From: an uncultured Verrucomicrobiota bacterium
GTDB taxonomy: Bacteria; Verrucomicrobiota; Verrucomicrobiia; Chthoniobacterales; SZAS-18
Length of the DNA stretch: 6,812 nucleotides
Assembly: GCA_937873255.1 (NCBI GenBank)
Contig: CALMVM010000388.1
Coordinates: 1 to 6,812 of the forward strand
Direction of reading: 5' to 3'
Shown here: in pieces, positions 4,765 through 6,812 of the stretch
Position numbering within the stretch: the stretch's first letter is position 1
Layout of the letters: every line of letters starts with the position of its first letter
Notes under the pieces: model-generated
What the model was told of the DNA's origin: nothing
What the model saw: only the letters and a program-made list of their open reading frames with translations
The model's database searches: none
Program-made: the position numbers and the translations under genes

Positions 4765-6812
4765 GCGGCGACAGGTTTCTCGGTACGCTTGGACAACAAC
4801 AAGCGCAAACTGTTGAGCACAACCAGCACCGTGCTGCCCTCGTGCGCGGCCACGCCGACCGCCAGCGGCACCGCGCCGAACAGGCTCGCGCCGACCATGA
4901 GCACCACCGTGCCCAGCGACAGCGCGAGGTTTTGGCGGATGACGGCCAGCGTGCGGCGGCTCAGGTCGTGCGCGACGAAGAAATTATCCAGCCGGTCGTT
5001 CATCAACACGACGGCCGCCTGTTCCAACGCCGCGTCCGAACCGCGCGCGCCCATCGCCACGCCCACGTCGGCGGCGGCGAGGCTCGGCGCGTCGTTGACG
5101 CCGTCGCCGACCATCGCCACGCGGCGGGTGCCGCCGGCCTTGAGTTCCTGCACGGCGGCGAGCTTGTCCTCGGGCAAGAGGCCGGCGCGCACGCGGGAGA
5201 TGCCCAGTTCGCGCGCGAGACGCTCGGCGGTCGCGGCGCGGTCGCCGGTGAGCATGATCGTTTCCACGCCCGCCGCGCCGAGCCGACGCATCGTCGCGGC
5301 GGCCTCGGGGCGGGGTTCGTCGCGGAAGATGAGGCGGCCCGCCAGTCGGGGGCCACCGACCCACACCTCGGCGGCGTCCTCGACCTCGGCCGGCGTCGTC
5401 CCGGCGGGCAGGAAACTATCCACGAGATCGCGCCGCCCGAGGGCGAATTCCCGTCCGCCGAACGCCGCCCGCAGGCCCCGTCCCGGCAGGGATTCAAAAT
5501 GCTCGGGTTCGCGCAACGGCAGCTTGTCCTGCTGGCCGACGCGCTTGATCGCGCGAGAGAGCGGATGATCCGAAAACCGCGCGAGGTTATAAGCCATGGC
5601 GCGCAGTTCCCCCTCGCTGCCCGCGAACTGGAGTTCGCCCGCCGTCAGCGTGCCGGTTTTGTCCAGGGCGACGACATCCACCTTGGCGAGGTTTTCCAAC
5701 GCCGCCCCGCCGCGGAAGAGCACGCCCCGCCGCGCCCCGCAGGCGATGGCCGACAGGATCGCGGAAGGAATGCTCAACACCAGCGCGCACGGCGACGCGA
5801 CGACCAGGAGAGTCATCGCGCGATAGAACGCGCTCCTCGCCCCGCCCGCCGTCGTCACGAATGCCGGCAGCCCGAAGCCCAGCCACCAAACAAAGAACAT
5901 CGCCGCGCACAGCCCCAGCACGCCGTACGTGTAGCCCGTGCCGAATCTGTCGGTGAACCGCTGCGACGGAGCGCGCAGGGTTTGCGCCTTCTCGATGAGG
6001 CGGATGACCTTTTGCAGGGCGCTTTCCTCCGCGCGTCGCAACACGCGGCCATCGAGCAGGCCGTGGAGGTTGAGCGTGCCGGCCAATAAGTCGTCGCCGG
6101 GGGCCTTGGGCACGGGGCGGGATTCGCCGGTGAGGTTGCTCTCGTCGCAGGCGCTCTCGCCGCGCGTCACGCGCAGATCGACGGGCACCTGCCGGCCGGC
6201 GGTCACGCGTACGAGCAGGCCGGGAGCGAGTTCGTCCACGGGCACCTCGCGTTCGGCCCCGGCGTCGTCGAGGACGGTCGCCGTCTTGGGCGCGCCGCGC
6301 AGGAGCGCGCCGATCTCGCGTTGCGTGCGGTCCTGCGCGTAGTGTTCCATCGCCCCCGACGCGCTGAAGAGAAACAGCAGCAGCGCCCCCTCGTGCCACG
6401 CGCCGACCGCCGCCGCGCCGAGCGCCACCGAGAGCATCAGGAAATGCACGTCCAGCGCGCCCGCACGGATTTTTTCCCACGTTTCCTCCACCGCCTCCCA
6501 CGCGCCGAGCACGTACGTCGCCAGCCAGCAGATGAGCGTCAGCCAACCCGGCGCGCCGACCCTCTCCGCCGTCAACCCCGCCGCCCCGGCCAGCAGACAG
6601 CCGGCGGCCTGGAGGGCGATGGTTTTCCACTCACCCTCGCCGTGCGCGTGGCCGTGTTCGTGGTGATCGTGCCCGTGCTCGTGGGCGGGAAGGAGTTCCA
6701 GTTCGCGCGGGACGAATTTAGGCCAGCGCAAATCCTGCCAGCGCCAGAAGTGGATCGCCGTCGAGCAGGTCTGCTTTTCGACGAGGGTGTTGCCCAGCAC
6801 ACGCTTGACCAC
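4761..6812 (-). CDS. P1B-4-like heavy-metal-transporting P-type ATPase, N-terminus probably beyond window
   Basis: The 683 visible residues cover nearly all of a metal-exporting P-type ATPase of the inner membrane; numbering counts from the window edge. A His-rich stretch at 44-57 (eight His in 14 residues), after Cys16, may be a cytoplasmic metal-binding region. About eight membrane segments are apparent. The actuator motif TGES is at 228-231, and the membrane metal site motif Ser340-Pro341-Cys342 is in the sixth apparent segment. DKTGT starts at phosphorylated Asp384, His416-Pro417 is the P1B-specific HP pair, and GDGVND is at 569-574. HEGST at 657-661 sits in the last membrane segment. SPC together with HEG-x-T is the signature of subgroup P1B-4, known for cobalt, zinc, cadmium or ferrous iron efflux, rather than the CPC copper or zinc groups. 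The GTG at the very edge could be a start, but the frame is open to the edge, so the gene is treated as partial. It heads an apparent operon with two further genes. Confidence 0.94.
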   Translation of the reverse strand: MVKRVLGNTLVEKQTCSTAIHFWRWQDLRWPKFVPRELELLPAHEHGHDHHEHGHAHGEGEWKTIALQAAGCLLAGAAGLTAERVGAPGWLTLICWLATYVLGAWEAVEETWEKIRAGALDVHFLMLSVALGAAAVGAWHEGALLLFLFSASGAMEHYAQDRTQREIGALLRGAPKTATVLDDAGAEREVPVDELAPGLLVRVTAGRQVPVDLRVTRGESACDESNLTGESRPVPKAPGDDLLAGTLNLHGLLDGRVLRRAEESALQKVIRLIEKAQTLRAPSQRFTDRFGTGYTYGVLGLCAAMFFVWWLGFGLPAFVTTAGGARSAFYRAMTLLVVASPCALVLSIPSAILSAIACGARRGVLFRGGAALENLAKVDVVALDKTGTLTAGELQFAGSEGELRAMAYNLARFSDHPLSRAIKRVGQQDKLPLREPEHFESLPGRGLRAAFGGREFALGRRDLVDSFLPAGTTPAEVEDAAEVWVGGPRLAGRLIFRDEPRPEAAATMRRLGAAGVETIMLTGDRAATAERLARELGISRVRAGLLPEDKLAAVQELKAGGTRRVAMVGDGVNDAPSLAAADVGVAMGARGSDAALEQAAVVLMNDRLDNFFVAHDLSRRTLAVIRQNLALSLGTVVLMVGASLFGAVPLAVGVAAHEGSTVLVVLNSLRLLLSKRTEKPVAA

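Noticed and set aside
4842..6089. A 415-codon plus-strand open frame opposite the ATPase gene
   Set aside because: It is a shadow of the ATPase codons, rich in Arg, His and Ala, with no domain; the opposite strand has all P-type ATPase motifs in order.

Overview
The window is GC-rich bacterial DNA packed with genes on both strands. It holds four TCA-cycle or metal-homeostasis genes of clear identity and four small accessory genes. The lineage cannot be read directly. High GC, no Shine-Dalgarno motifs, pyrimidine-rich leaders before the plus-strand ATGs, and a secreted protein with a pseudopilin-like tail together fit a Gram-negative of the Verrucomicrobiota type. That placement is an inference of moderate confidence.

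Plus strand, 1-3655. The 3' end of sucC (succinyl-CoA ligase beta) is followed by a small retropepsin-like (clan AA) aspartic protease, then a complete sucD (succinyl-CoA ligase alpha). Next comes an overlapping ribbon-helix-helix/PIN-domain pair that looks like a type II toxin-antitoxin module, then a 191-base leader, then a complete short-form citrate synthase (gltA). The two ligase subunits and citrate synthase are TCA enzymes. The protease separates the two ligase subunit genes, and the toxin-antitoxin-like pair separates the ligase from citrate synthase.

Minus strand, 6812-3662. A P1B-type metal-transporting ATPase runs off the right edge. Its SPC and HEGST motifs are those of the P1B-4 group, and it has a His-rich N-terminal stretch. 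Its stop overlaps the start of an unrecognised exported protein (ATGA), and five bases further on begins a Uma2-family PD-(D/E)XK protein. The three look like one transcription unit, converging on gltA. A small hairpin between the two units has one stop codon in each arm and may be a shared terminator.

The most interesting structure is the placement of compact accessory genes (protease, RHH/PIN pair, Uma2) in and around core metabolic genes. Also notable are two perfect palindromes that contain the start codons of both toxin-antitoxin genes, and a strong imperfect hairpin in the gltA leader. No tRNA, rRNA, CRISPR array or insertion sequence is visible, and no gene-free stretch exceeds 300 bases.
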